A DNA stretch of 64,000 bases from Kluyvera intermedia (GCF_021440345.1 NZ_JAKCNS010000035.1:24156-88155); one strand, 5' to 3'; positions 27,960 through 37,171 are shown, counted from the stretch's first letter. Notes: generated by a model not told the origin, from the sequence alone. Program-made: numbers and translations.

Positions 27960-29261
27960 ATGAGTCAGGGTATCAATAACGATATGGCCGTGAGTAAACC
28001 GCGCCGGATAGTCAAAAATTTACGTTGGTGGGTACTGGTCCTGTTTTTACTGGGCGTCACCGTCAACTACATCACCCGTAACTCGCTGGGGATCCTTGCC
28101 CCGGAACTGAAAACCAGCCTCGGGATCACCACCGAACAATATTCCTGGATCGTCGGCGCATTCCAACTGGCCTATACCCTCTTCCAGCCGCTGTGCGGTT
28201 GGCTGATTGACGTTATCGGCCTGAAGCTCGGCTTTATGATTTGCGCCGGGCTGTGGGCGTTGACCTGCCTGCTGCACGCCGGAGCTGGCAACTGGCTGCA
28301 TCTGGCAATTTTGCGCTTCTTTATGGGTGGTGCGGAAGCTGCCGCCACGCCGGCTAACGCCAAAACCATCGGCGAATGGTTCCCGAAATCTGAGCGCCCG
28401 GTGGCTGCGGGTTGGGCTGGCGTCGGCTTTTCTATTGGTGCGATGCTGGCACCGCCGATTATCTACTTCGCGCATGCTTCGTTCGGCTGGCAGGGTGCAT
28501 TTATGTTCACCGGCGTGCTGGCGGCGGCGTGGGTGGTGCTGTGGTGGGCGTTCTACCATAACCCGGATAAACACCCGAATCTGAGCAAAGAAGAGCTGGA
28601 ATTCATTCGTCAGGATAATGAACCGCCGGCAGTGAAATTACCGTTCCTCACCGCGCTGAAAACCGTCGGCAAGAACAAGCGTTTTTACGGTATCGCGATC
28701 CCGGCATTCATGGCTGAACCGGCCTGGGCGGTGATGAGCTTCTGGGTGCCGCTGTACTTGTCCAAAGCCTACGGTATGGATCTGAAGCAGATTGCCCTCT
28801 TCGCCTGGCTGCCGTTCCTGGCCGCCGACCTTGGCAGCGTGGCCAGCGGCTATCTGACCAAACTGTACGTTCGCCTGTTCGGCTGCTCCCGGGTGAATTC
28901 AATCGTTGCCTCCTCCGTGAGCGGCGCGTTCCTGATGATCTCCCTGGCGGCTATGGCCTTCACCAATAACCCGTATGTCGCGATTGCGCTGATCTCTGTT
29001 GGCGGTTTTGGCCACCAGATTATCTCCTGCATGCTCAGCGCCCTGGTAGTGGAGTCCTTTGATAAAGGCCAGATGGCCACCGTTAACGGCATGCGCGGGT
29101 CCGCCGCGTGGATCGCCAGCTTCGCCTTCTCCCTGATTATCGGGGTTACCGCCGACAAAATCGGCTTTAACCCATTATTTATCGCCATGGGTTTCTTTGA
29201 CCTGATTGGCGCTTTCTTCCTGGTCACCTTTATTGCTGAACGTCGCGCAAAACGCGCCTGA
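27960..29261 (+). CDS. MFS transporter, anion:cation symporter (ExuT-like) family
   Basis: 433 residues, about twelve membrane segments. The family signatures include YITRNSLGILAP in segment 1, YSWIVGAFQLAYTLFQPLCGWLID, and GGAEAAATPANAKTIGEWFP after segment 4, all typical of the hexuronate/galactonate/glucarate group. I chose the ATG at 27960 because GGAG precedes it and the membrane domain begins shortly after; 38 upstream codons look non-coding. It precedes the GH31 gene by 14 bp, so the two form an operon. It probably imports an acidic sugar or a glycoside that the GH31 enzyme processes. Confidence 0.85.
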   Translation: MSQGINNDMAVSKPRRIVKNLRWWVLVLFLLGVTVNYITRNSLGILAPELKTSLGITTEQYSWIVGAFQLAYTLFQPLCGWLIDVIGLKLGFMICAGLWALTCLLHAGAGNWLHLAILRFFMGGAEAAATPANAKTIGEWFPKSERPVAAGWAGVGFSIGAMLAPPIIYFAHASFGWQGAFMFTGVLAAAWVVLWWAFYHNPDKHPNLSKEELEFIRQDNEPPAVKLPFLTALKTVGKNKRFYGIAIPAFMAEPAWAVMSFWVPLYLSKAYGMDLKQIALFAWLPFLAADLGSVASGYLTKLYVRLFGCSRVNSIVASSVSGAFLMISLAAMAFTNNPYVAIALISVGGFGHQIISCMLSALVVESFDKGQMATVNGMRGSAAWIASFAFSLIIGVTADKIGFNPLFIAMGFFDLIGAFFLVTFIAERRAKRA

Positions 29262-29275
29262 GAGTGGATGTAAAC

Positions 29276-31642
29276 ATGAAAACGCTGAAAAACTGGACCC
29301 TGCAAAAACAGTCAACCCATCACGTCGAACTGAGCGTTGATGGCCAGCACACGCTGTGTCTGTACGTACTGGAAGAGAATCTGTTTCGCGTGCTGTTAAA
29401 ACGCAAAGGCGAACTGGCGCTGAATCGCACCTGGAGCATTGCCCCGGCGCAGGATGTTCCGTGGGAAGGTCGCGATCGCGAGGATCTCAGCGGCTTTACC
29501 CTGCCCGGCTGGACGCTCAGCCAGCAGGACGACACGATAGTAGTAGCCACCGAATCCCTGCGCGCGACCGTCCACCAGCCGCTGTGGATTGAGTGGCACT
29601 ACCGCAATGCAGAAGGTGCATGGCAGCCGCTGGTGAGCGACCGTCCAACCAGCGCCTATTTGGTCAACGCCCATGGCGACGGCGTGGCGCACTACCAGAG
29701 CCGTCGTAAGGACGAGCGTTTTTACGGCCTGGGCGATAAAGCGGGCGACCTGCAGCGCGGCGGCAAACGTTACGAGATGCGTAACCTTGACGCCATGGGC
29801 TATAACGCCGTCAGCACCGACCCGCTGTACAAGCATATTCCGTTCACCATCACCCGCCGTGACGATGTGAGCTTCGGGCTGTTTTACGATAACCTCAGCA
29901 GCTGCTGGCTGGATCTGGGGAATGAAATTGATAACTACCACACCGCCTATCGCCGCTGGCAGGCCGAGGCTGGTGATATCGATTATTATCTGTTTACCGG
30001 CGAGCGCGTGCTGGACGTCACCAAGTCATTTGTCCGTCTGACCGGGAAAACCCTGTTCGGGCCGAAATGGAGCCTCGGCTACAGCGGCTCGACGATGCAC
30101 TACACCGATGCGCCGGACGCGCAAAACCAGCTGATGAACTTTATTCGCCTGTGCGACGAGCACGCAATTCCATGCGATTCGTTCCAGCTATCGTCCGGCT
30201 ACACCTCTATAAACGGCAAGCGCTACGTGTTCAACTGGAACTACGACAAAGTGCCGCAGCCGAAGGTGATGAGCCAGGCGTTTCACGATGCAGGCCTGCA
30301 TCTGGCTGCCAACATCAAGCCGTGCCTGCTGCAGGATCACCCGCGCTATGGGGAAGTAGCCGAAGGCGGGCTCTTTATCCGTGATTCCGAAAGCGACGGT
30401 CCGGAACGCTCCAGCTTCTGGGATGATGAAGGCTCACACCTCGATTTCACCAACCCGAAAACCGTGACCTGGTGGCAGGAAGGTGTGACCCAGCAGCTGC
30501 TGGAGCAAGGCATTGATTCCACCTGGAACGATAACAACGAGTTTGAAGTATGGGATGGCGAAGCCCGCTGCTATGGCTTTGGCAACGAAATTGCCATCAA
30601 ACACATTCGCCCGGTAATGCCGCTGTTGATGATTCGCGCCTCGCTGGAAGCGCAGCAGCGTTTTGCGCCAAACAAACGCCCGTACCTGATTTCCCGTTCC
30701 GGCTGCGCCGGGATGCAGCGCTACGTGCAAACCTGGAGCGGCGATAACCGCACCAACTGGGATACCCTGCGCTACAACATCCGTATGGGGCTGGGCATGA
30801 GCCTGTCAGGGCTGTACAACCTGGGCCACGACGTGGGCGGCTTCTCCGGCGATAAGCCAGATCCGGAACTGTTTGTCCGCTGGGTACAAAACGGGGTGAT
30901 GCACCCACGCTTTACCATCCACTCATGGAACGACGACCATACGGTCAACGAGCCGTGGATGTATCCAGCCATTACCCCATGCATTCGCGAAGCCATTGAG
31001 CTGCGCTACCGTCTGATGCCGTACCTCTACACCTTACTGTGGCAGGCACACGCTGATGATGAACCGATGCTGCGCCCAACCTTCCTCGACCACGAGCATG
31101 ATGAAAATACCTTCGCCGAGTGCGATGACTTCCTGCTGGGTCGTGACCTGCTGGTGGCAAGCGTGGTGGAACAAGGCCAGCGCCAGCGTCCGGTATGTCT
31201 GCCCGACAATGAGCACGGTTGGTATGATTTCTATACCGGCGAGTGGTTCTCCGGCGGTCAAAATATCGTGATTGATGCGCCGCTGGAGAAACTGCCGCTG
31301 CTGGTCCGCGCGGGCGCGGGTCTGCCACTCAGCGAGCGTATCTCCTATGTTAACGCCGCCGAAGATTCCAGCCGCGAACTCAAGCTGTTCCCGGTTAAAG
31401 GCGTGGGTTCAACCAGCGGTCAGCTGTTCGAAGATGACGGTGAATCCTGGGGCTATAAAGAAGGCAATGCGCTGTGGCTGGATTGGGAGATGGTCTGCAC
31501 CGGCAGTACTATCGACCTGAAGGTCAACGCACGCGGGGATTACCGCCCGGCGTGGCAAGCGCTGAAGGTCACGCTGCCTGCGGGTGAGAAACGCCAGCTG
31601 TTGATTAATGGCGTTGCCGCCTGCGAGTGGGTACGGAACTAA
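29276..31642 (+). CDS. GH31 alpha-glycosidase
   Basis: 788 residues, cytosolic (no signal peptide). It has the N-terminal galactose-mutarotase-like beta domain (ERFYGLGDKAGDL), then the GH31 barrel. The nucleophile is D419 in STWNDNNEFE and the acid/base is D490 in WSGDNRTNW. The WNDNNE context resembles alpha-glucosidase or transglucosidase members; E. coli YicI alpha-xylosidase has KTDFGE, so an alpha-xylosidase label would be unsafe. ATG 29276 is preferred to the in-frame GTG at 29264. It forms an operon with the MFS carrier; a strong terminator follows. Confidence 0.88.
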   Translation: MKTLKNWTLQKQSTHHVELSVDGQHTLCLYVLEENLFRVLLKRKGELALNRTWSIAPAQDVPWEGRDREDLSGFTLPGWTLSQQDDTIVVATESLRATVHQPLWIEWHYRNAEGAWQPLVSDRPTSAYLVNAHGDGVAHYQSRRKDERFYGLGDKAGDLQRGGKRYEMRNLDAMGYNAVSTDPLYKHIPFTITRRDDVSFGLFYDNLSSCWLDLGNEIDNYHTAYRRWQAEAGDIDYYLFTGERVLDVTKSFVRLTGKTLFGPKWSLGYSGSTMHYTDAPDAQNQLMNFIRLCDEHAIPCDSFQLSSGYTSINGKRYVFNWNYDKVPQPKVMSQAFHDAGLHLAANIKPCLLQDHPRYGEVAEGGLFIRDSESDGPERSSFWDDEGSHLDFTNPKTVTWWQEGVTQQLLEQGIDSTWNDNNEFEVWDGEARCYGFGNEIAIKHIRPVMPLLMIRASLEAQQRFAPNKRPYLISRSGCAGMQRYVQTWSGDNRTNWDTLRYNIRMGLGMSLSGLYNLGHDVGGFSGDKPDPELFVRWVQNGVMHPRFTIHSWNDDHTVNEPWMYPAITPCIREAIELRYRLMPYLYTLLWQAHADDEPMLRPTFLDHEHDENTFAECDDFLLGRDLLVASVVEQGQRQRPVCLPDNEHGWYDFYTGEWFSGGQNIVIDAPLEKLPLLVRAGAGLPLSERISYVNAAEDSSRELKLFPVKGVGSTSGQLFEDDGESWGYKEGNALWLDWEMVCTGSTIDLKVNARGDYRPAWQALKVTLPAGEKRQLLINGVAACEWVRN

Positions 31643-31698
31643 TCTCTTCACCGCTCGGGTGAGCGTAAAGCTGTTTTTTGTCCAGCTGTAACAAAGTA

Positions 31699-31729
31699 CG
31701 CCATGTGTGTAACAGCACATGGCGTTTTT
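31699..31729 (+). terminator. Rho-independent terminator of the MFS-GH31 operon
   Basis: CGCCATGTG (31699-31707) pairs perfectly with CACATGGCG (31716-31724), followed by TTTTT. Confidence 0.85.
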
Positions 31730-31740
31730 GATGGCGGACA

Positions 31741-31758
31741 GATAACGTGATAGTTATC
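31741..31758 (+). promoter_or_regulatory. Inverted repeat before the small exported protein gene
   Basis: GATAAC, six bases, GTTATC: a six-base dyad 21 bp before the start codon at 31780. It could be an operator; the binding protein is unknown. Confidence 0.3.
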
Positions 31759-31779
31759 TTTCACTCGCGGACATTCATC

Positions 31780-32028
31780 ATGAAAACATTACCCGTTCTT
31801 GCGGTTGCTCTTGTTCTCAGTTCAACGAGCGCGCTGGCTTTTCAGGAGAAACCCTCGCCGGAGGCCGTCGCAGCGAGCGCTACGGTAAAAACGACCGCGC
31901 TTAGCCGTTTTTCAGCAGACGAGAATGACGGTTCGATTGCCCAGGTTTATAGCCCTGGCACCTTTAGCAGCAACAACACCTATACCGCCAACGGCTACCC
32001 GGTGCCGGTTCCCCACCATCATCATTAA
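31780..32028 (+). CDS. Small exported protein with a C-terminal histidine run, unrecognised
   Basis: 82 residues. The first 20 (MKTLPVLAVALVLSSTSALA) are a textbook Sec signal peptide with cleavage after ALA. The mature part, about 62 residues, is polar, rich in Ser/Thr/Ala/Asn, without cysteines, and ends NGYPVPVPHHHH. The four terminal histidines suggest divalent-metal binding in the periplasm, but this is inference. Only a weak GCGGA precedes the start. It lies alone between the GH31 terminator and ybiT. I do not recognise the family, but the signal peptide makes it very likely real. Confidence 0.65.
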   Translation: MKTLPVLAVALVLSSTSALAFQEKPSPEAVAASATVKTTALSRFSADENDGSIAQVYSPGTFSSNNTYTANGYPVPVPHHHH

Positions 32029-32190
32029 TACGCCGGGCGTTGCTATCCGCCAACCCGTTCACCATAACGTTCCATCGATAAGGGTCATTCTTCACAACAT
32101 TGTGCAGGAAATATGGGGCGAAAAAGGAGTTAGTGGTGTATTGCAGGAAGGTTGGAGGATATGAAAGAAAAATGGATGGGGAGAATAATG

Positions 32191-32219
32191 CCCCCGGTGC
32201 GGCGAACCCGCACCGGGGG
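32191..32219. terminator. Strong hairpin downstream of ybiT
   Basis: CCCCCGGTGCGG (32191-32202) and CCGCACCGGGGG (32208-32219) form a perfect 12-bp stem around CGAAC. On the minus strand it follows the ybiT stop by 8 bases, with only a CATTATTCT tail, so it may be a terminator with a weak U-run or an mRNA-stabilising 3' hairpin. Confidence 0.65.
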
Positions 32220-32227
32220 AAAACAAC

Positions 32228-33823
32228 TTAGTTGTCGATACCTTTGCTGCGCAGGTAATCTTCGTAGTTACCGGTGAAGTCCACCACGCGCTCAGGCGTA
32301 ATTTCAATCACGCGGGTCGCCAGCGAGCTGACGAACTCACGGTCGTGGGAAACGAAGATCAGGGTGCCCTGATACATTTCCAGCGCCATGTTCAGCGATT
32401 CGATAGATTCCATATCCAGGTGGTTGGTTGGTTCATCCATCACCAGGATGTTCGGTTTTTGCATCATCAGCTTACCGAACAGCATACGGCCCTTCTCACC
32501 ACCGGACAGTACTTTCGCCGGCTTTTTGATATCGTCCTGGCTGAACAGCAGACGGCCGAGGAAACCACGGACCACCTGCTCATCGTCGCCTTCCTGTTTC
32601 CACTGGCTCATCCAGTCGAACACGCTCAGGTCGTTATCGAAATCTTCTGCGTGATCCTGCGCGTAGTAACCAATCTGCGCATTCTCGGACCATTTCACGG
32701 TGCCATGATCGGCTTCGAGCTCACCCACCAGCGTTTTCAGCATGGTGGATTTACCCACGCCGTTCGCGCCGAGAATAGCCAGCTTTTCACCCACTTCCAG
32801 CAGCAGGTTAACGTTCTTAAACAGCGGACCGTTATCAAAGCCTTTGGTGAGCTCTTCCACCGCCAGCGCGTTACGGAACAGTTTCTTATCCTGCTCGAAG
32901 CGGATGAACGGGTTCTGACGGCTGGAGGCTTTTACTTCATCCAGCTTGATTTTATCAATCTGACGGGCACGAGAGGTGGCCTGACGAGATTTAGAGGCGT
33001 TGGCGCTAAAGCGGCTAACGAAGGATTGCAGGTCAGCAATCTGCGCTTTTTTCTTGGCGTTATCTGCCAGCAGACGTTCACGCGCCTGAGTCGCCGCGGT
33101 CATGTATTCGTCGTAGTTACCTGGGTACACGCGCAGTTCGCCGTAGTCCAGATCCGCCATGTGGGTACACACCATGTTCAGGAAGTGACGGTCGTGCGAG
33201 ATGATAATCATGGTGCTGTCGCGATCGTTGAGCGTCTGCTCCAGCCAGCGGATGGTATCGATGTCCAGGTTGTTCGTTGGTTCATCGAGCAGCAGAATGT
33301 CTGGGTTAGAGAAGAGCGCCTGCGCCAGCAGCACACGCAGTTTCCAGCCCGGTGCGACTTCGCTCATCAGACCGTAATGCTGCTCAACGGGAATACCCAC
33401 GCCCAGCAGCAGTTCGCCCGCGCGGGACTCCGCGGAGTAACCGTCCATCTCGCCGTAAAGCACTTCGAGGTCGGCCACTTTGTAGCCATCTTCTTCGCTC
33501 ATTTCCGCCAGACCGTAGATGCGGTCGCGCTCTTGCTTCACTTCCCACAGCTCGCCGTGACCCATGATTACCGTATCAAGCACGGTGAACTCTTCAAAGG
33601 CGAACTGATCCTGGCGCAGCTTACCGATGCGTTCGTTCGGATCGAGGGAAACGTTGCCCAGCGTCGGTTCTAAGTCGCCGCCGAGGATTTTCATAAAGGT
33701 GGATTTGCCGCTCCCGTTAGCGCCAATCAGGCCGTAACGGTTGCCGCCGCCAAATTTGACGGAGATGTTTTCGAACAGCGGCTTACTGCCAAACTGCATG
33801 GTGACGTTGCTGGTAACTAACAC
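32228..33823 (-). CDS. ybiT: ABC-F ATPase YbiT
   Basis: 531 residues, cytosolic ABC-F protein with two ATPase domains and no membrane part. Walker A motifs are GANGSGKST and GANGVGKST; Walker B motifs are [11 protein letters not shown] and [11 protein letters not shown]. The second domain has the standard LSGGE signature. The first has a degenerate one ([18 protein letters not shown]), as in E. coli YbiT. The charged linker of roughly residues 240-310 is the arm/P-site tRNA interaction motif. ABC-F proteins act on ribosomes, adjusting translation of difficult sequences; YbiT's exact role is unsettled. Confidence 0.94.
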   Translation of the reverse strand: MLVTSNVTMQFGSKPLFENISVKFGGGNRYGLIGANGSGKSTFMKILGGDLEPTLGNVSLDPNERIGKLRQDQFAFEEFTVLDTVIMGHGELWEVKQERDRIYGLAEMSEEDGYKVADLEVLYGEMDGYSAESRAGELLLGVGIPVEQHYGLMSEVAPGWKLRVLLAQALFSNPDILLLDEPTNNLDIDTIRWLEQTLNDRDSTMIIISHDRHFLNMVCTHMADLDYGELRVYPGNYDEYMTAATQARERLLADNAKKKAQIADLQSFVSRFSANASKSRQATSRARQIDKIKLDEVKASSRQNPFIRFEQDKKLFRNALAVEELTKGFDNGPLFKNVNLLLEVGEKLAILGANGVGKSTMLKTLVGELEADHGTVKWSENAQIGYYAQDHAEDFDNDLSVFDWMSQWKQEGDDEQVVRGFLGRLLFSQDDIKKPAKVLSGGEKGRMLFGKLMMQKPNILVMDEPTNHLDMESIESLNMALEMYQGTLIFVSHDREFVSSLATRVIEITPERVVDFTGNYEDYLRSKGIDN

Positions 33824-33948
33824 GGGAGTATCCTGAAGAATGTGACAAACCGCCTATTGTGCCACAATTCCGAATAAAAAGCGCCCGCCATCGCAAGACG
33901 CTAAACTGTAACTGAAGTGAAAAAAATGTGATTTAGTACACATCCGAA

Positions 33949-33977
33949 TTCCATGCGACAAGGAATGCACATATAAT
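33949..33977 (+). promoter_or_regulatory. Probable sigma-70 promoter of ldtB
   Basis: A perfect TATAAT at 33972-33977 with a weak -35 (TTCCAT, 33949-33954) 17 bp upstream, 62 bp before the ldtB start. Confidence 0.45.
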
Positions 33978-34039
33978 GCGCTCCTACTAACAGGGTAAAT
34001 TCCTAAACAACCGCCGTAAGGCACTGATACCTCGCACAC

Positions 34040-34960
34040 ATGAACATGAAATTAAAAACGATTTTCGCTGCGGCGCTTGCTGTCGTGGGCTTCTGTAATT
34101 CGGCATCTGCGGTAACGTATCCGCTGCCGACCAACGGCAGCCGCATTGTCGGTCAGAACCAGGTCATCACCATTCCTGACAACAATAAGCAACCGCTGGA
34201 ATACTTCGCGGCCCAGTATCAGATGGGTTTGTCTAACATGCTGGAAGCAAACCCTGGCGTGGATACCTACCTGCCAAAAGGCGGCACCGTGCTGAATATT
34301 CCTCAGCAGCTGATCCTGCCGGATACCGTGCATGAAGGTATTGTCATTAACAGCGCAGAAATGCGTCTGTACTACTACCCGAAAGGCACTAACACCGTTA
34401 TCGTGCTGCCAATCGGTATCGGCCAGTTGGGCAAAGATACGCCAATCAACTGGACGACCAAGGTAGAACGTAAGAAAGCCGGTCCAACCTGGACGCCAAC
34501 GGCGAAAATGCACGCGGAATACATCGCCGCAGGCAACCCGCTGCCAGCCGTTGTTCCCGCCGGCCCGGATAACCCTATGGGGCTGTACGCGCTGTATATC
34601 GGTCGTCTGTACGCTATCCACGGCACCAACGCCAACTTCGGTATCGGTCTGCGCGTAAGCCACGGCTGTGTGCGTCTGCGTAACGAAGACATCAAGTTCC
34701 TGTTCCAGAACGTGCCGGTTGGCACCCGTGTCCAGTTTATTGATGAGCCAGTGAAAGCGACCACCGAGCCAGATGGCAGCCGCTTCATTGAAGTTCACAA
34801 CCCGCTGTCCACCACAGAAGCGCAGTTCGAAGGTGGTGAAATTGTGCCAATCGCGCTGACTCAGGCGGTACAGAAAGTGACTGGCCAGTCTGACGTTGAC
34901 CAGAGCATCGTTGACCAGGCGGTTAAAAACCGTTCCGGGATGCCGGTTCGTCTGAACTAA
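34040..34960 (+). CDS. ldtB: L,D-transpeptidase LdtB (YbiS)
   Basis: 306 residues, the E. coli length. Signal peptide of about 24 residues (ending SASA/VTYPL), a LysM-type peptidoglycan-binding segment (about 40-90, [19 protein letters not shown]), then the YkuD catalytic domain with C210 in SHGCVRLRN and the upstream His in [11 protein letters not shown]. It attaches Braun lipoprotein to meso-diaminopimelate of peptidoglycan in the periplasm. A strong bidirectional terminator follows. Confidence 0.96.
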   Translation: MNMKLKTIFAAALAVVGFCNSASAVTYPLPTNGSRIVGQNQVITIPDNNKQPLEYFAAQYQMGLSNMLEANPGVDTYLPKGGTVLNIPQQLILPDTVHEGIVINSAEMRLYYYPKGTNTVIVLPIGIGQLGKDTPINWTTKVERKKAGPTWTPTAKMHAEYIAAGNPLPAVVPAGPDNPMGLYALYIGRLYAIHGTNANFGIGLRVSHGCVRLRNEDIKFLFQNVPVGTRVQFIDEPVKATTEPDGSRFIEVHNPLSTTEAQFEGGEIVPIALTQAVQKVTGQSDVDQSIVDQAVKNRSGMPVRLN

Positions 34961-34977
34961 GTCGGCTTTAAAATAGA

Positions 34978-35009
34978 AAATGGCGGGTTAATCACCCGCC
35001 ATTTTTTTT
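34978..35009. terminator. Bidirectional terminator between ldtB and the GntR gene
   Basis: TGGCGGGT (34981-34988) pairs with ACCCGCCA (34994-35001), with T8 on the right and AAAA on the left. It ends the ldtB transcript; the T-run runs into the stop codon of the convergent GntR gene. Confidence 0.9.
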
Positions 35010-35724
35010 AGCTGTTATTCACAATCACAATGCCGCCATGATCGTAACGATAGTGGCAGTGCGCGTACTCCAGCGGCGTCCCGTCGTCCAGATAGATAAC
35101 CTGCTCCACTTCCAGAATTGGATCGCCCGGCTCGCAGCTCAGATGCTGCTGGTCCAGTTCATCCGGCTTTATCGCCCGAACGACGCGGTAGGAGCCCATC
35201 ATTTTTAGCCCGAGATTGTCCTGCACGTAGCGAAACACCGAGCTTTCCAGATGCGCCTTACTCAGCCCTGGCACCAGCGATACCGGCATCACCGTGATAT
35301 CCAACGACAGCGGTTCGCCGTTAAGCAAACGCAGGCGAACAAAATCGTAGACCGGCGCATCGGCGTTAATCAGCAATGAAGCCTGCTCTTTCTCGGTAGG
35401 GAAACGTAGTTCAAAACGTACCACCTGGCTTTCAACCGTTCCCAGGTGCCCCCAGGTTTCCGTCGCACCGGCATAATCGCTGCCGGGCACATCCCACTGC
35501 GAAAGCTGGAGGAAGTTTTTGCGCACAAAAGTGCCCTGCCCCTGGCGGGTATAGACCAGCCCTTCGACTATCAGCTGGCGCATGGCCTGCTGGATAGTCA
35601 TACGGCTGGTGCCAAATTCTGCCGCCAGCGCAAACTGGTCCGGCAGAGGGTCAGAAGCAGGATACTGCCGACTTATGATCCGCTTTTTAATTTCCCGCGC
35701 TATCGCGATGTACTTCGCTGCCAT
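35008..35724 (-). CDS. GntR-family regulator, HutC/UTRA type (block C)
   Basis: 238 residues from ATG 35724 (AGAGG upstream). An N-terminal winged helix (AREIKKRIISRQYPASDPLPDQ, FGTSRMTIQQAMRQL, GLVYTRQGQGTFV) is followed by a UTRA ligand-binding domain typical of regulators sensing phosphorylated sugars or amino sugars. It lies 23 bp after the GH1 gene on the same strand, so the two are probably cotranscribed. The tandem palindromes before GH1 are its likely operators, giving autoregulation. The effector is probably the 6-phospho-sugar substrate of the GH1 enzyme. Confidence 0.88.
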   Translation of the reverse strand: MAAKYIAIAREIKKRIISRQYPASDPLPDQFALAAEFGTSRMTIQQAMRQLIVEGLVYTRQGQGTFVRKNFLQLSQWDVPGSDYAGATETWGHLGTVESQVVRFELRFPTEKEQASLLINADAPVYDFVRLRLLNGEPLSLDITVMPVSLVPGLSKAHLESSVFRYVQDNLGLKMMGSYRVVRAIKPDELDQQHLSCEPGDPILEVEQVIYLDDGTPLEYAHCHYRYDHGGIVIVNNS

Positions 35725-35747
35725 CACCCGCCTCTGTTTTTCTGTGA

Positions 35748-37124
35748 TTACATCTCTTCGCCGTTGCTGTGAATGGCCTTTTTCAACCATGCATAACTTT
35801 TCTTCGGCACGCGGCTTAAATCTTTTAAGTCGTGGTTTTCACGGTTGACGTACACCACGCCGTAACGCTTACGCATATCGCCCTGCGAGCTAAGAATATC
35901 AATCAGCCCCCAGCCCAGGTAGCCAATCACCTGCGCGCCATCTTCAAAAATCGCCTCTTTCATGGCGTTGATATGGTCGCGATGGTAGGCAATGCGGTAA
36001 TCGTCAGCAATCTGGTTCTCACCGTCCCACGACTCAATGACCCCAATACCGTTTTCAATTGGGAATACCGGCAAGCGCCAGTCGTTGTAGTAACGGGTAA
36101 TGATACTGCGAAAACCGAGCGGATCGATCTGCCAGTTCCATTCAGTGGCTTTCAGATGCGGATTCGGCTTATCACCGAACAGCATGTAGTTGTTGACCGG
36201 CGTGTCTTTTGGAATCGGATCGCTGTCGAGCGTGCGGCTGGCATAGTAGCTAAACGCCATGTAGTCGTTCTTCATGGTCGCCAGCACCGCCAGATCCTCA
36301 TCAAGATAGATATCGCGCAGCCCCGCTTTATCAACAAAGTGCATCACTTCCGGGCTGTAGCCTTCACCGGCAAAGGCGCGCAGCAGGTTCTGGTTGAAGA
36401 ATTCATCCAGCTGCTGGGCGCAGAAAACATCGCGCGGTTTGCAGGTTGCCGGATAAACCTGAGCGTGTGCCAGCATTCCGCCCATCAGTTTGCCCGGTTT
36501 GGTCTGGTGCAGATAATGGGTCAGATGCGCATGCGCCATCATCACATGATGCTGAATCTGATAGAGCTCGCGCAGGGTTTTATCGCCGCGCATATAGCCG
36601 GAAATCAGGAAGGCTTCCGGCATGTGATACAGGTTCTGTTCGTTAAAGGTCAGCCACCAGGTGACGCGGTCGCCGAAGCAATCAATCATTTTCTTGCCGT
36701 AGCGGATAAAGGCTTCCAGCACGCGACGGTCGGTGAAACCGTTGTATTTTTCCGCCAGCGCCAGCGGCATATCGAAGTGGTAGAGGCAGATCATCGGCTC
36801 AATGCCGCGCTCAAGAAGCCCGGTGATAAAGCGCTCGTAGAAGGCGATGCCCTCTTCATTAAATTCACCATCGCCGGTTGGGCAGACGCGGCTCCAGGCA
36901 ATCTGGAAGCGGTAGCAGTTCATGCCCAGGTCTTTCATTAAATCAAAATCTTCTTCGAAGCGGTGGTAGGAATCCGTCGCCACCTTCCAGTCGGAGGCAA
37001 ACTCTTTCGGCTCGCGAATATCGTAAACCGACATCCCTTTACCGCCCTCATTCCACGCCCCTTCAGTCTGCATGCTGGACACCGAGTTGCCCCACAGGAA
37101 GTTGGCGGGCAGTGATGATTTCAT
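35748..37124 (-). CDS. GH1 6-phospho-beta-glycosidase
   Basis: 458 residues. GH1 barrel with acid/base E162 (LTFNEQN) and nucleophile E357 (FPIENGIG). The phosphate-binding loop of 6-phospho-beta-glucosidases is present (S412-S413, K419 and Y421 in SSQGDMRKRYG), so the substrate should be a beta-glycoside phosphorylated during PTS import. TFNEQN in place of the commoner TFNEIN is a mild oddity. There is no PTS permease nearby; one encoded elsewhere must supply the substrate. Two perfect 12-bp palindromes lie 15 and 36 bp before the start codon. Confidence 0.9.
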   Translation of the reverse strand: MKSSLPANFLWGNSVSSMQTEGAWNEGGKGMSVYDIREPKEFASDWKVATDSYHRFEEDFDLMKDLGMNCYRFQIAWSRVCPTGDGEFNEEGIAFYERFITGLLERGIEPMICLYHFDMPLALAEKYNGFTDRRVLEAFIRYGKKMIDCFGDRVTWWLTFNEQNLYHMPEAFLISGYMRGDKTLRELYQIQHHVMMAHAHLTHYLHQTKPGKLMGGMLAHAQVYPATCKPRDVFCAQQLDEFFNQNLLRAFAGEGYSPEVMHFVDKAGLRDIYLDEDLAVLATMKNDYMAFSYYASRTLDSDPIPKDTPVNNYMLFGDKPNPHLKATEWNWQIDPLGFRSIITRYYNDWRLPVFPIENGIGVIESWDGENQIADDYRIAYHRDHINAMKEAIFEDGAQVIGYLGWGLIDILSSQGDMRKRYGVVYVNRENHDLKDLSRVPKKSYAWLKKAIHSNGEEM

Positions 37125-37138
37125 AGTTTGGCTCCTAT

Positions 37139-37171
37139 ATGACTAGTCATTTAAAGTTCATGACTAGTCAT
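37139..37171. promoter_or_regulatory. Tandem perfect palindromes, probable GntR operators
   Basis: ATGACTAGTCAT occurs at 37139-37150 and again at 37160-37171. Each copy is self-complementary over 12 bp, and the two are 21 bp apart centre to centre, two helical turns. They lie directly upstream of the GH1 gene. The GACTAGTC core is similar in kind to HutC-subfamily operators with a central TA. Confidence 0.8.

Noticed and set aside
32345..33673. 442-codon plus-strand frame antisense to ybiT
   Set aside because: It lies entirely within the ybiT coding sequence on the other strand, has a His/Gln/Val-rich composition typical of antisense shadow, and shows no recognisable domain.
35832..36941. 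369-codon plus-strand frame antisense to the GH1 gene
   Set aside because: The minus-strand GH1 protein has both catalytic glutamates. The opposite frame is a compositional shadow.
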